Of a stretch of DNA of 64,000 bases, positions 45,637 through 55,653 are shown piece after piece. This stretch comes from Sulfurimonas sp. (GTDB lineage Bacteria; Campylobacterota; Campylobacteria; Campylobacterales; Sulfurimonadaceae): positions 1 through 64,000 of the forward strand of contig NZ_CP093396.1 in the NCBI RefSeq assembly GCF_029027405.1. The letters run 5' to 3'. Under the pieces are notes generated by a model. It saw only the letters and a program-made list of their open reading frames with translations, did no database searches and was not told the DNA's origin. Positions within the stretch are counted from its first letter, which is position 1, and every line of letters begins with the position of its first letter. The position numbers and the translations under genes were made by a program.

Positions 45637-46572
45637 ATGCCGAGTAGTAAAATAGTTCTTTTAGATGCTCTAACTTTCGGTGAAACAGATTTAAGTGCTT
45701 TTGATAGTTTAGGTGATGTTAAAGTTTATCAAACAACTTCCGCTTCTCAAACACAAGAACGCATAACAAATGCAGATGTTATTGTAACTAACAAAGTTGT
45801 TATAACAGATGAAAATATGAAAAATTCCCCAAGTTTAAAACTTATATGTGTCGCAGCTACTGGCATGAATAACATTGATTTAGAGAGTGCAAAAAGTAGA
45901 AATATAAAAGTAAAAAATGTAGTTGGTTATTCAACTGCCTCTGTTATACAACACACATTTTCAATGCTTTTTTATCTTCTAGGGTCTTCAAGATATTATG
46001 ATGATTATGTAAAAAGTGGGGAGTATGTAAAAAGTCCTATCTTTACAAATGTATCAAAACCATTTTTTGAAATCAAAAATCAAAAATGGGGAATTATTGG
46101 ACTTGGAAATATTGGTCAAGGAGTAGCAACCATAGCATCTGCGTTTGGTGCGGAAGTATGTTACTACTCAACAAGTGGAAAAAATCATTCTCAAGCGTAC
46201 AAACGAGTTGAGTTAAGTGAGCTTCTAAAAACTTGCGATATTATATCAGTTCATGCACCTTTAAGTGAGAAAACAAAAGACCTTTTAGATTATGAACAGT
46301 TGTTAACTTGTAGAGATGCGGCCTTTGTTTTAAACCTTGGGCGTGGAGGTATTGTGAATGAAGATGCAGTCGCTAAAATAATTGATGAAAAAAATATCTC
46401 ATTTGCTTTAGATGTTTTAATCAAAGAACCAATGAGAGAAAATCATAAATTATTAAATATAAAAAATCATAAAAATTTGTATATTACCCCTCATATTGCT
46501 TGGGCATCTGTTGAGGCAAGAGATACTTTAGTAGCATCTATACAACAAACTATACAAGAAGAAAACTTTTAG
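45637..46572 (+). CDS. D-isomer-specific 2-hydroxyacid dehydrogenase
   Basis: A 311-residue NAD-dependent dehydrogenase. Rossmann motif GIIGLGNIGQGVA, substrate Arg in LNLGRGGIVNE, Glu in the LIKEPM region and catalytic His in TPHIAWAS. Resembles glycerate/hydroxypyruvate or D-lactate dehydrogenases (HprA/LdhA), but the exact substrate cannot be told. GGAAGG precedes the start. Confidence 0.88.
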   Translation: MPSSKIVLLDALTFGETDLSAFDSLGDVKVYQTTSASQTQERITNADVIVTNKVVITDENMKNSPSLKLICVAATGMNNIDLESAKSRNIKVKNVVGYSTASVIQHTFSMLFYLLGSSRYYDDYVKSGEYVKSPIFTNVSKPFFEIKNQKWGIIGLGNIGQGVATIASAFGAEVCYYSTSGKNHSQAYKRVELSELLKTCDIISVHAPLSEKTKDLLDYEQLLTCRDAAFVLNLGRGGIVNEDAVAKIIDEKNISFALDVLIKEPMRENHKLLNIKNHKNLYITPHIAWASVEARDTLVASIQQTIQEENF

Positions 46573-46577
46573 TTGCT

Positions 46578-46982
46578 ATGGCTGAAATAGCTCTTTTTTT
46601 ATCTGCTTTTTTAGCAGCAACTATACTTCCTTTTTCTTCAGAACTTGCATTTGTGACGGCACTAGCAAATGATATGCCTCCTTTGCGGGCTCTTCTTTTA
46701 GCATCTAGTGGAAATGTTTTAGCTATTTGTTTGAACTATTGGTTAGGTTACTGGCTTTATGAAGCAACAAAGACCTCCCTGCAATCTTCAAAAATCGGAA
46801 TAAAAAGTTTAAAGTATGGACATAAGTATGGATATTATGCACTTTTACTTTCATGGCTTCCAATCATTGGTGACCCACTAACATTAGTTAGCGGTGTTGT
46901 TCGTTTGAAGTTTGTTTGGTTTGTTATGATTGCTGGAACACTAAGGGTGCTAAGGTACTACTTCTTAACGCTTGTGGTATAA
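46578..46982 (+). CDS. YqaA/DedA-family (SNARE-associated) membrane protein
   Basis: A 134-residue membrane protein with about four helices and the family loop SWLPIIGDPLTLVSGVVR. It starts 5 bp after the dehydrogenase. DedA-type proteins help maintain membrane potential or lipid flipping; YqaA itself is uncharacterised. Confidence 0.82.
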   Translation: MAEIALFLSAFLAATILPFSSELAFVTALANDMPPLRALLLASSGNVLAICLNYWLGYWLYEATKTSLQSSKIGIKSLKYGHKYGYYALLLSWLPIIGDPLTLVSGVVRLKFVWFVMIAGTLRVLRYYFLTLVV

Positions 46983-46988
46983 TATAAC

Positions 46989-49589
46989 ATGAAATACATT
47001 CTGCTTTTGTTCACATTTTTTTTAGTATTATCTGCCTCATCTAAGCCTTTAGACAAAGTATCTTTGCAACTTATTTGGTTTGACCAATTTCAATTTGCTG
47101 GATATTATATAGCAAAAGAAAAAGGATTTTATAAAGATGCAGGACTTGATGTAGATATTAAAAAGTTTAAGTACTCTATGAATACTGTAGATGAAGTTTT
47201 AAGTGGAAAAGCTACTTTTGGAGTAGGTCATTCAAGTATTATACTAGAACGCTCTGAAGGAAAAGAAATAGTTTTATTATTTACTATACTTCAGTCTTCT
47301 CCTCTTACGCTTTTAGCTTTAGAATCTTCAAATATAAAAAGTATTAAAGATTTTGTAGGTAAAAAACTTATGCTTACCAAAAATGATGCTGTAACTGCAT
47401 CTATAGTTGCTATGATTCTTTCAAATGGAATTAGTGAAGATGAGATTATTAAAGAGTATAATTTTGATTTTGAAGAGTTTATAGCAGGTAAGGTGGATTT
47501 GTGTTCAGCTTATACCTCAAATGAACTATACATTTTAGAAAAAAGAGGCATAGCGTATAAAATATTTTCTCCAAACAAATTTGGTTTTGATTTTTATAGT
47601 GATATTTTATTTACATCGGAGAAAGAAGCTCAAAGAAACCCATTAAGGATAAAAGCTTTTAGAGAAGCTTCACTAAAGGGGTGGCGATACGCTTTTGAGC
47701 ATATCGATGAAGCGGTAAAAATTATAGAAAAAAAGTATAACACTCAAAATAAAACAATAGATGCGTTAAAGTTTGAAGCAATAGAGTTAAAAAAACTAGC
47801 ATATGCTAACAAGCAAGAATTAGGAACAATTACTGAAGAAAAGATAATCAGAATACTTGATGTTTATAAATTAATGGGCTTCACAAAAGGCGGTATAGAT
47901 GTATCTAGCTTTATTTTTAACAGTCGTACGATTTTTTTAACAACTATAGAAAAAGAGTATCTAAAAAATAAACAAGAGATAAAGATTTGTGTTCCTCCAG
48001 ATTCTTTGCCATATAGTGGAGTTGTTGATGGTAATTATGTTGGGATTGGTTCTGATATTTTAAAAATTGCAAAACAAAGTTTAGGAGTTTCATTTAAGCT
48101 TATTAAAACAGATACTTGGACGCAGTCTTTAGAAAAAGCAAAAAAAGGAGAATGTGATTTACTTCCTATTTTAGAGGAAACTCTATCAAGAAGAAAATAT
48201 TTAAATTTTACAAGCTCGTACTATCAAGACCCACTTGTAGTTGTGACAAATAATTCACAAAAGTATATACTTGATATACAAACTGTTTTAGATGAAAAGT
48301 TTGTAACAATAGAAGGAAGTTCATATATAGAAAACTTACTTTTAAAGTATCCAGAGTTAAAATTGAGTATAGTTTCTTCTAGAGAAGAAGCATATAAAGG
48401 TGTGCAAAGCGGAAAATATTATGGTTACATAGATGTTATGATGATTGCAGCGTATTATATGCAAAAATACTCAAAGCATGATTTAAAAATTTCTGGACAA
48501 TTTGAGGATAGTATTGCAAGTAGTTTTGGTGTAATAAAAAAGGATAAAATACTTTTTTCAATATTTGAAAAAGTTGCTCGCAGTCTTGAAAACAGAGATA
48601 TTCAAAAGATTTTAAATGAGTGGGTTTCTATAAACTATACAACTAATGAAAATTATGAAAATATAAAAAAACTTATTATTTTTATATTTATTGCTGGAGT
48701 AATATTTTTATATAGACAATACATATTAAAGAAAAAAAATATAGAGTTAGAAATACTACAAAATGAACTCAAAGAATTAAATAAATCACTAGAAGCTAAG
48801 GTAAAAGATTCGGTTGATGAAATAGTAAAAAAAGATGCCTATTTGCTACACCAGTCAAGGTTAGCTCAGATGGGAGAGATTCTAAGTATGATAGCTCATC
48901 AATGGAAGCAACCACTTAGTTCTATATCAAGCACTCAAATAGCAATTAAAATGTCAATAGAATTAGAAAAATATGATTTAAGTAAAAAGCTACAAAGAGA
49001 AGAATTTATAAGATATGTAGATGAAAAACTAGACAAGATAGGAAACTATACTCAAAATCTTAGTCAAATAATTTCAGATTTTAGTGATTACTACAAACCA
49101 AGTAAAAAATTAAAAATAATGAATATAGATAAAGCTATATTAAAAGCTTGTGCTTTAGTAGAAGAGAGTATAAGCACAAGAGGAATATTTTTGGAGCTTA
49201 AGCTAAATTCTAAAAAAACAGTGCAAATTTATGAAAACGAATTTATGCAAGCTATTTTAAATATAGTAAATAATGCAAAAGAACAACTAGTTGACAATAA
49301 AATAAAAAATGGACAGATAGAAATCAAAAGTTACGATAAAGAAGATTTTGTTTTTTTAGAGATAAAAGATAATGCTGGCGGAATAAATAATGAAATAATA
49401 TCAAATATATTTGATCCGTATTTTTCAACAAAGATGGAAAAAAATGGAACGGGTCTAGGACTCTATATGTCTAAAAAAATTATTAACGAGCATCTAGATG
49501 GAAGTATAATAGTAAAAAACAGTGAAGATGGTGCTATTTTTATCATAAAAATCAAAGCACAGGAAGAGAGAAGAATTGCTAAAGTGTGA
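46989..49589 (+). CDS. Chimeric sensor histidine kinase with NMT1/THI5-like and SBP3-like periplasmic domains
   Basis: An 866-residue membrane kinase. A signal segment (1-17) is followed by a THI5/NMT1-type binding domain (about 22-250, starting LQLIWFDQFQFAGYYIAKEK), a second solute-binding family 3 domain (about 330-550, IKICVPPDSLPYSG), one helix (about 561-578), a coiled coil, and a kinase core. His637 lies in AHQWKQPL, the ATPase N box has IVNNAKEQL, and the G boxes are DNAGGI and GTGLGLYMSK. All kinase motifs are intact, but no response regulator is adjacent. Two ligand domains suggest sensing of a thiamin-precursor-like or amino-acid-like molecule. Confidence 0.9.
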   Translation: MKYILLLFTFFLVLSASSKPLDKVSLQLIWFDQFQFAGYYIAKEKGFYKDAGLDVDIKKFKYSMNTVDEVLSGKATFGVGHSSIILERSEGKEIVLLFTILQSSPLTLLALESSNIKSIKDFVGKKLMLTKNDAVTASIVAMILSNGISEDEIIKEYNFDFEEFIAGKVDLCSAYTSNELYILEKRGIAYKIFSPNKFGFDFYSDILFTSEKEAQRNPLRIKAFREASLKGWRYAFEHIDEAVKIIEKKYNTQNKTIDALKFEAIELKKLAYANKQELGTITEEKIIRILDVYKLMGFTKGGIDVSSFIFNSRTIFLTTIEKEYLKNKQEIKICVPPDSLPYSGVVDGNYVGIGSDILKIAKQSLGVSFKLIKTDTWTQSLEKAKKGECDLLPILEETLSRRKYLNFTSSYYQDPLVVVTNNSQKYILDIQTVLDEKFVTIEGSSYIENLLLKYPELKLSIVSSREEAYKGVQSGKYYGYIDVMMIAAYYMQKYSKHDLKISGQFEDSIASSFGVIKKDKILFSIFEKVARSLENRDIQKILNEWVSINYTTNENYENIKKLIIFIFIAGVIFLYRQYILKKKNIELEILQNELKELNKSLEAKVKDSVDEIVKKDAYLLHQSRLAQMGEILSMIAHQWKQPLSSISSTQIAIKMSIELEKYDLSKKLQREEFIRYVDEKLDKIGNYTQNLSQIISDFSDYYKPSKKLKIMNIDKAILKACALVEESISTRGIFLELKLNSKKTVQIYENEFMQAILNIVNNAKEQLVDNKIKNGQIEIKSYDKEDFVFLEIKDNAGGINNEIISNIFDPYFSTKMEKNGTGLGLYMSKKIINEHLDGSIIVKNSEDGAIFIIKIKAQEERRIAKV

Positions 49590-51108
49590 TGTTTTAGTTG
49601 TTGGGGCAGGCGGAGCAGGTTTAGTAAGTGCAATCAAAGCACATGAAAATGGCTCTAAAGTTGTTGTTATAACAAAAGAGTACCCAACTCGAAGTCAAAC
49701 ATGTATGGCCCAAGGTGGCATAAATGCAGCTTTTGGTAATGCTGGAGATGATAGCGTTGAAGCTCATATACAAAATACTTTAAAGTCTGCTCATGGTTTA
49801 GCTGATGAAAAAGCTATAAGATTTTTATGTGAAAATGCAAAAGAAGCTGTAGAGTGGTTAGACTCGTTAGGTGTTTGTTTTTCTAGAACTCAAGATGCGA
49901 AAATAGCACAAAGAACACTAGGCGGAGCATCTGCTTCTCGTGCTTGTTACGCTCAAGACTATACAGGCTTAAAAATACTTCATACTCTTTATGATGTTTG
50001 TCTTGGTTTGGGTATAGAGATTTTAAATGAGAGATATCTACTTGATTTTTGTGTAGATGCAAATATGATTTGTGGTGCAAATATTTTAAATATACGAAGC
50101 GGTGAACAAGAATATTATAGTGCTAAATCTGTTATAGTTGCAACTGGCGGATATAGTCGTATTTACTCTAAGTACTCAACAAACTCAACGGCTACGACAG
50201 GTGATGGAATAGCAAGTGCAATAAGAGCAGGAGCTAAAGTCAGTGATATGGAATTTGTGCAGTTTCATCCAACTGCTTTAAAAAATTCCTCTATTTTAAT
50301 TTCTGAAAGTGCTAGAGGTGCTGGTGGACTTCTTTTAAATTCAAAGAACAAAAGATTTGTTGATGAACTTCTACCAAGAGATGAAGTGGCAAGAGCTATA
50401 AACGATGAAATATCTAAAGGAGAAGAGATTTTTTTAGATATTCGTCATCTTGGAGAAAATTTTATTGATACTCAGTTACCACAAGAGAGAAAGTTAGCAA
50501 AACTATATGAAAATATTGACCCCGTATATGATTTAATACCTATAAAACCTGTTGCTCACTATACTATGGGAGGGATAGAGGTAGATGACAATACTATGAC
50601 AAATATTAAGGGTTTATTTGCTGTTGGAGAGTGTGCAAATCATAGAGTTCATGGAGCGAATAGACTTGGAGGAAACTCTCTTTTAGAGTTAATAGTTTTT
50701 GGAAAACAAGCAGGAAAAAGTGCCTCTAAGTTTGCTTTAGGTGTAGATGCTCAAAGAATATGTAAAGAACAAGTAAGCCTAGAGATTTTTTTCAAAAAAC
50801 CAAGTTTTGATTTTTATAAAATAAAGGAACAACTTGCTAGCTCTTTTTATGAAAATGTTGGTATATCAAGAGATGGAGATGGTCTTCAAAAAGTTTTTGA
50901 TGAGGTAGAAGTATATAAAAGTCAACTTGCTGATATGGGTGTAGAGGATAACTCAAAAATTTATAACACTAACCTAGTAGAGTTTTTAGAATTTAAGAAT
51001 ATGTTGGAGTTGGCTAGTTTAGTTCTAAATAGTGCAATGCAAAGAAAAGAGAGTAGGGGTTCTCACTTTAGAACTGATTTCCCACAAGAAAATGGAGTGA
51101 AGAAGTGA
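49576..51108 (+). CDS. Fumarate reductase/succinate dehydrogenase-type flavoprotein
   Basis: A 510-residue flavoprotein with FAD motif VVGAGGAGLVSA, substrate residues VQFHPTALK, RDEVARAI, HYTMGGIE and HGANRLGGNSLLE. The start is TTG 49576, overlapping the kinase by 14 bp with a GGAAGAGAG site; no Tat or Sec signal, so it is cytosolic. At the covalent-FAD position the sequence is RSQTCMAQGG: Gln41 stands where FrdA/SdhA have His, so FAD is probably not covalently bound. It is shorter than FrdA and pairs with the Fe-S gene downstream. No membrane anchor subunit follows. Confidence 0.88.
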   Translation: MLKCDVLVVGAGGAGLVSAIKAHENGSKVVVITKEYPTRSQTCMAQGGINAAFGNAGDDSVEAHIQNTLKSAHGLADEKAIRFLCENAKEAVEWLDSLGVCFSRTQDAKIAQRTLGGASASRACYAQDYTGLKILHTLYDVCLGLGIEILNERYLLDFCVDANMICGANILNIRSGEQEYYSAKSVIVATGGYSRIYSKYSTNSTATTGDGIASAIRAGAKVSDMEFVQFHPTALKNSSILISESARGAGGLLLNSKNKRFVDELLPRDEVARAINDEISKGEEIFLDIRHLGENFIDTQLPQERKLAKLYENIDPVYDLIPIKPVAHYTMGGIEVDDNTMTNIKGLFAVGECANHRVHGANRLGGNSLLELIVFGKQAGKSASKFALGVDAQRICKEQVSLEIFFKKPSFDFYKIKEQLASSFYENVGISRDGDGLQKVFDEVEVYKSQLADMGVEDNSKIYNTNLVEFLEFKNMLELASLVLNSAMQRKESRGSHFRTDFPQENGVKK

Positions 51109-51806
51109 AAATCTTTGTACAAAGACAAACTAAAGTAGAGTATGAAGTTCAGATGCAAGGTGCTACTCTTTTAGAAGTTTTACAAAATATAAAGACTTCT
51201 CAAGACTCAAGCTTAAGTTTTACTAGTGGATGCAGAAGTTGTGTATGTGGGAGTTGTGCTGTTCGTGTAAATGGCAGAGAAGTTTTGGCTTGTTCTTATA
51301 AAGTACAAGAAGGTGATCTTGTAGAGCCACAAAAAAATTCTGAGCTTATTCGTGATTTAGTTGTAAATATGGACAAAGCATACAAGTTCAATAAAAAAGC
51401 AAAAGCTTGGCAAAATCCATTTATTTCAGATGCAAAACCAACACAAGAAAATGAAAAAATAAATGAGATTCAAAGTGATTGTATTTTGTGTGGCTCATGC
51501 TATAGTGCTTGTCCTGTTTATAGTGTAAATGAAGATTTTTTAGGACCATTTTCACTAACAAGGGTTTGGAGATATGTGAGTGATGTTAGAGATAGTGATG
51601 AGTCTTCTAAAATAGATGCCATACAAGTAAGTGGCATTTGGGATTGTACTTTATGTAACGAGTGTACGCTTGTCTGTCCTCAAAATATTTCAAGTAAAGC
51701 AGATATAGAAAAGCTTCGTGCAAAATCTATGATGAAAGGTTATAGTGACCCAAATTTTACATCTTTTGGTAGTTATGGTTCTTTTGATGGAAGCCTAAGT
51801 TTTTAA
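51105..51806 (+). CDS. Iron-sulfur subunit of a fumarate reductase/succinate dehydrogenase-like complex
   Basis: A 233-residue electron-transfer subunit. The N-terminal plant-type [2Fe-2S] motif is CRSCVCGSCAVRVNG. The C-terminal ferredoxin pair is CILCGSCYSACPV and CTLCNECTLVCPQ, giving the usual [4Fe-4S]/[3Fe-4S] clusters. It overlaps the flavoprotein gene by 4 bp. Downstream is yajQ, not a C or E membrane subunit, so the electron partner is unclear. Confidence 0.9.
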   Translation: MKIFVQRQTKVEYEVQMQGATLLEVLQNIKTSQDSSLSFTSGCRSCVCGSCAVRVNGREVLACSYKVQEGDLVEPQKNSELIRDLVVNMDKAYKFNKKAKAWQNPFISDAKPTQENEKINEIQSDCILCGSCYSACPVYSVNEDFLGPFSLTRVWRYVSDVRDSDESSKIDAIQVSGIWDCTLCNECTLVCPQNISSKADIEKLRAKSMMKGYSDPNFTSFGSYGSFDGSLSF

Positions 51807-51867
51807 AACAGCTAACAAACTTAGTAATATGTTATAATAATCAAAACCGTTATAAATTAGAAGTTCA

Positions 51868-51940
51868 ATCACACTAGTGTGATGGGCTTCCTGCCGAAGG
51901 AAACTTAGCGTTAGCGTAGTCAAAGAAATTACTTTCTTTG
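51868..51940. other. Structured intergenic region between the Fe-S gene and yajQ
   Basis: The 192-bp gap 51807-51998 contains a perfect 16-nt palindrome (51868-51883, ATCACACTAGTGTGAT) and an 8-bp stem-loop CAAAGAAA/TTTCTTTG (51921-51940). They probably terminate the upstream transcript; no gene is seen. Confidence 0.5.
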
Positions 51941-51998
51941 GCGTTGCAAACAGATAAAAGATTTCCTTCATTTTATGAAATAAAATTAAGGAATTACT

Positions 51999-52496
51999 GT
52001 GGCAAAAGAACATTCATTTGATATTAGTGCGAAAATAGATATGCAAAATTTTAAGAATGCTATAAATATGGTAGATAAAGAAGTTGCTAATCGTTACGAC
52101 TTTAAGGGAACTACATACGAAGTTACTTATAATGAAAAAGCAAAAACACTCATTCTCATAGCATCTAGTGATAACAAACTTGATGCTCTAAAAGACATAG
52201 TGGTGGCAAAATTTTTAAAACAAGGACTCTCTTCAAAGGTTTTAGAAGAGTTGCGTGTTGAGGATTCTTCAGGAAATAATAGAAAAATCACCTTTAAAGT
52301 TGTTGATTACATAGAGTCAAAAGAGGCTAAAAAAATAACAGCAGATATAAAAAAGATGAAGTTAAAAGTGAACGCTCAAATAGAGGGAGATGCTATTAGA
52401 GTCAAAGGAAAAAGCCTTGATGATTTACAAAAAGTGATGACTGAAATTCGTTCAGGTGAGTGGGAAGCACCACTTGTCTTTGAAAATATGAGGTAA
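51999..52496 (+). CDS. yajQ: YajQ-family nucleotide-binding protein
   Basis: A 165-residue protein starting at GTG 51999 with TAAGGA upstream. The family signature HSFDISAKIDMQNFKNAI, then NRYDFKGT and a repeat of the fold with VRVKGKSLDDLQKVM-type segment are clear. YajQ proteins bind cyclic di-GMP or nucleic acid and modulate regulation. Followed by a DNA-binding protein 5 bp later. Confidence 0.94.
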   Translation: MAKEHSFDISAKIDMQNFKNAINMVDKEVANRYDFKGTTYEVTYNEKAKTLILIASSDNKLDALKDIVVAKFLKQGLSSKVLEELRVEDSSGNNRKITFKVVDYIESKEAKKITADIKKMKLKVNAQIEGDAIRVKGKSLDDLQKVMTEIRSGEWEAPLVFENMR

Positions 52497-52501
52497 CAGA
52501 T

Positions 52502-53125
52502 ATGAGTAAAATGAGTATAGCGGATGCTGCGATAAAACTTGGTGTATCAAAAGAAGCAATCCATAACCGAATAAGAAGAGGTTCGTTAGAGTGCATAGTT
52601 GAAGATGAAATAAAGTATGTTGTCATTACAAAAAATTTACAAGTAGCTAAGAAAACTAATGTGAGAAGAGTGGTAAGTTCAGACACAGATGCAAAGTATT
52701 ATAAATTTCTAGAAGAGCACAACCAAAAGCTACAAACAAAAGTTGAAAAACTTGAAGGTGAAACAAAAACTTTAAGAGATCAAAAAGAGCAGATGCTAAT
52801 TTCTGAAAGAGAAAAAATCGAGCAAATATATAAAGATAAAGATGAACAATTAAAAAATATACTCAATGCTATTTCTTCAAAGTTTTTATTAAATGCTCCT
52901 GATGAAGAAGAGTTAGTAGAAGCGGAGATAGAGCCGCAGGTAAAAGAAGGCTTCCCAATCTCTTTAAAAAGTTATTTAAAAGATAGTAACATTTCAAAAA
53001 AGAAGAGTATTAAAATCAAACAAAGATTTAAAAAGATAGAAAAATCTGATAGCAGAATAATTAGAATTGGTAAAAAATACTATATCAATTTAATTAAATA
53101 TGATTATAGTGATCTTTTAAAATAA
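52502..53125 (+). CDS. HTH and coiled-coil DNA-binding protein
   Basis: A 207-residue protein with an N-terminal HTH of excisionase/MerR type (MSIADAAIKLGVSKEAIHNR), a central coiled coil (about 70-125) and a basic C-terminal region ending in a small beta motif (RIIRIGKKYYINLIKY). Probably a chromosome- or operon-specific regulator; family not recognised further. Cotranscribed with yajQ by spacing. Confidence 0.7.
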   Translation: MSKMSIADAAIKLGVSKEAIHNRIRRGSLECIVEDEIKYVVITKNLQVAKKTNVRRVVSSDTDAKYYKFLEEHNQKLQTKVEKLEGETKTLRDQKEQMLISEREKIEQIYKDKDEQLKNILNAISSKFLLNAPDEEELVEAEIEPQVKEGFPISLKSYLKDSNISKKKSIKIKQRFKKIEKSDSRIIRIGKKYYINLIKYDYSDLLK

Positions 53126-53136
53126 TAAATTTAAAA

Positions 53137-55068
53137 CTATAAATCAGTACTTTTTAGGGTTAATCCTTTGAGGTGCGATACGGGGTAAGAGTAAGATAAA
53201 CCATCTCCTTTCCCTACAATGTCTAGCTTTCTCATTACTGCGAGAATAATCCCATCAACTTTTTTACTAGGCACAATAAACATTAAGTTTACATCTGTTG
53301 GATCACTATAGAGTCGTTTATAGAAGTTGTCCATCTCAAGTAAGCCCATGCCATGAGCGTCCATAATAGTTACACCACCAGCACCAGAATCACGAGCAGC
53401 TATAATAGCTTTGTCCTGATTTTTCTTAGGAACTATAACATGAACAGCTGAAAATGGCATCTTGTATGAATGACGCTCTCCTGTTTCTTCTATATTTATA
53501 GTTGAAAGCCCCATGTCGTATGCATGTTCTAGTGCATTTTGAAGCTCATGTTTGTGAATTTCTTCAATTTCTTGAATACCTTTTATACCCATCCTGTCAG
53601 TTATAATGCCATAGAGCATAACTGTAAGCATTGGGAAAAGTGAGGCAAAAGCAATCAAACCAAATCCATCAATAAGCGGATCTCGTCCATCTATGTTTGT
53701 AGCAAGACCAAGACCAAGTGCGGCAACAAGAGGAACGGTAATGGTTGAAGTTGTAACTCCACCACTATCATAAGCAATAGGAATAATATATTTTGGTGCC
53801 ATAAATGTAAGGGCGATTACAAAAAGATAACCCGCCATAATGTAGTAAACAATCTCTCCACCAACAACAATTCTATATGCACCAAGTGAGATGCCAATAG
53901 CAACACCAAGAGCAACAAAAAGACGAAGGGCAAAATCATTTATTTTACCGTCACTAATTTCTTTTGCTTTTTTTGCGATAGCAGTTAGAGAAGGTTCTGC
54001 CATTGTTGTAGAAAAACCTATAAGAAAACCAAAAGAGTAAATAATGAAGTTATTGTCGTATTGGGTTAGTTCAAACGCCATTAACTCACCAACAGAAAAT
54101 AGACCCATCTCTAAGCCGACTACAAAAGCATCTAGACCGATAATAACTAAACCAAAACCGATAATAACTTCTTTTAAATTATCGATTTTTTGTTTAAGAA
54201 TTACATATTGAAAAAATAATATGATAGCTAAGATAGGAATAACATCTATAACAACGCTTATAAAACCTTTGATAATTGTAAGAAATTTAAACTCAAAAAC
54301 TACAGGAGTTTTTGCCATTTCAACAATGGAAGGGTTTATTATATTGTTCGCATCTATAAACTCATAAACAAAAATACCATAAAATTGTACGAAAATCATA
54401 GGAGTTAAAGAGGCAAAAGCGATGAGTCCAAAACCATCTAAAACAGGATTTCTGCCTTTAATAGTAGATGCTAGACCAATTCCAAGAGCTGCTACAAGAG
54501 GAACTGTTACTGTAGAAGTTGTGACTCCACCTAAGTCATAAGCAAGCCCAACTATTTCTTGTGGGGCAAAGGCAGTAGCTGCTACAACCATTATATAGCC
54601 AGAAATTATATAGTAGTGAATTGGGTGACCTTTTATAATCCTCCAAACACCAATAACAATAGCAAAACCAACAGAAAAAGCAACAACAATTCTTAAAAAT
54701 GTAGCGTCAATTCGCCCAGCACTAATACTAGCTGCTTTTTGTGCAATAACTATAAGAGCTGGTTCGGCAACAGTTGTACCAAAGCCAATCATAAAAGCAA
54801 AAATGATTATCCACTTTGTTGAGCCTTTTTTTGCAAACTCTCCAGCAAGACCTTCACCAACGGGGAAGATACCAACTTCAAGACCTAAAAGAAAAACAGC
54901 AAGTCCAACACCAACAATAGCAAGTCCAATAGAGGTGCTTAACCAATTTTCAGGGACACTTTGAATAATCGCTAGTTGAAAAAACATAATAACAAGAATG
55001 ATTGGTAGTAGGTCTCTAAATGACTCTTTTAAGAGCTTTAAAAATGAAGCAAAGCTTAACATCTTCAT
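53137..55068 (-). CDS. DUF1538 transport-like protein with P-II-like tail
   Basis: A 643-residue membrane protein made of two homologous DUF1538 halves (about 15-245 and 265-490). Each repeats [11 protein letters not shown] or [11 protein letters not shown] and later [19 protein letters not shown] or [20 protein letters not shown] soluble C-terminal P-II-like domain (about 535-640) contains [19 protein letters not shown]. The inverted-repeat-like halves resemble a transporter; the substrate is unknown. It is convergent with the HTH gene. Confidence 0.85.
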   Translation of the reverse strand: MKMLSFASFLKLLKESFRDLLPIILVIMFFQLAIIQSVPENWLSTSIGLAIVGVGLAVFLLGLEVGIFPVGEGLAGEFAKKGSTKWIIIFAFMIGFGTTVAEPALIVIAQKAASISAGRIDATFLRIVVAFSVGFAIVIGVWRIIKGHPIHYYIISGYIMVVAATAFAPQEIVGLAYDLGGVTTSTVTVPLVAALGIGLASTIKGRNPVLDGFGLIAFASLTPMIFVQFYGIFVYEFIDANNIINPSIVEMAKTPVVFEFKFLTIIKGFISVVIDVIPILAIILFFQYVILKQKIDNLKEVIIGFGLVIIGLDAFVVGLEMGLFSVGELMAFELTQYDNNFIIYSFGFLIGFSTTMAEPSLTAIAKKAKEISDGKINDFALRLFVALGVAIGISLGAYRIVVGGEIVYYIMAGYLFVIALTFMAPKYIIPIAYDSGGVTTSTITVPLVAALGLGLATNIDGRDPLIDGFGLIAFASLFPMLTVMLYGIITDRMGIKGIQEIEEIHKHELQNALEHAYDMGLSTINIEETGERHSYKMPFSAVHVIVPKKNQDKAIIAARDSGAGGVTIMDAHGMGLLEMDNFYKRLYSDPTDVNLMFIVPSKKVDGIILAVMRKLDIVGKGDGLSYSYPVSHLKGLTLKSTDL

Positions 55069-55162
55069 CCTTTGTTATAAATAATATGTGATTTTACCTA
55101 AATGAAGATAAAAGTTTGATTTTTAAGTGTGATAAAGGTAAAATGCGGTTTCTTTTTAATAT

Positions 55163-55250
55163 GGTCGAGTGTCCGAGTGGCCGATGGTGCAACCTTGGAA
55201 AGGTTGTGTAGGGTAACCTACCGAGAGTTCGAATCTCTCCTCGACCACCA
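55163..55250 (+). tRNA. tRNA-Ser (anticodon GGA)
   Basis: An 88-nt class II tRNA with CCA encoded. Acceptor GGTCGAG pairs with CTCGACC; the anticodon loop TTGGAAA carries GGA; the long variable arm GTAGGGTAACCTAC and the T arm GAGAGTTCGAATCTCTC are complete. It marks the border of the accessory region to its right. Confidence 0.97.
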
Positions 55251-55300
55251 TATCAAAAACATCCCTTTTAGTTCCGTTATAATCCTTCCTATATACCCCC

Positions 55301-55331
55301 TTGAAAACAATACATAGTGTATTGTTTTCAA
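55301..55331. terminator. Perfect hairpin downstream of tRNA-Ser
   Basis: A 14-bp perfect stem (55301-55314 with 55318-55331) with a TAG loop lies 50 bp past the tRNA. Likely the tRNA terminator. The rest of 55332-55590 has no gene; it contains an imperfect CTATCCACCCGAT / ATCGTGGGTAG inverted repeat (about 55529-55567). Confidence 0.5.
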
Positions 55332-55590
55332 ATGACATTAAATCCCTAAATATAGGGCTTACTAAGGTGTTGAAGTTGAAAGTTTTATATTTCAAAGCTC
55401 TTTAGCAGTCTTAAACTAGGGAACACACAAACACAGAACTAAGATGCACTAGAGTAATCACACAACTCACGCAGAAATTACACAGGTAATGCACAGATGA
55501 TACTCACATACCAATAAACCACCCCAATGACTATCCACCCGATACGGGGAAGCAATATCGTGGGTAGTGGAACGGGTAATCTGTATTTTG

Positions 55591-55619
55591 TTGTAGTGAA
55601 ATGACTAACATGCTATAAT
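55591..55619 (+). promoter_or_regulatory. Sigma-70 promoter of the toxin-antitoxin pair
   Basis: TTGTAG (55591-55596), a 17-bp spacer, then TATAAT (55614-55619) preceded by TGC as an extended -10, about 35 bp before the antitoxin start. Confidence 0.65.
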
Positions 55620-55653
55620 CTAAATTATAAAAAATATTCAAAAAGGAGACCTC

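Noticed and set aside
55129-55395. Short open frames on both strands across the tRNA
   Set aside because: They overlap tRNA-Ser and its flanks, have no ribosome site and no protein-like features.
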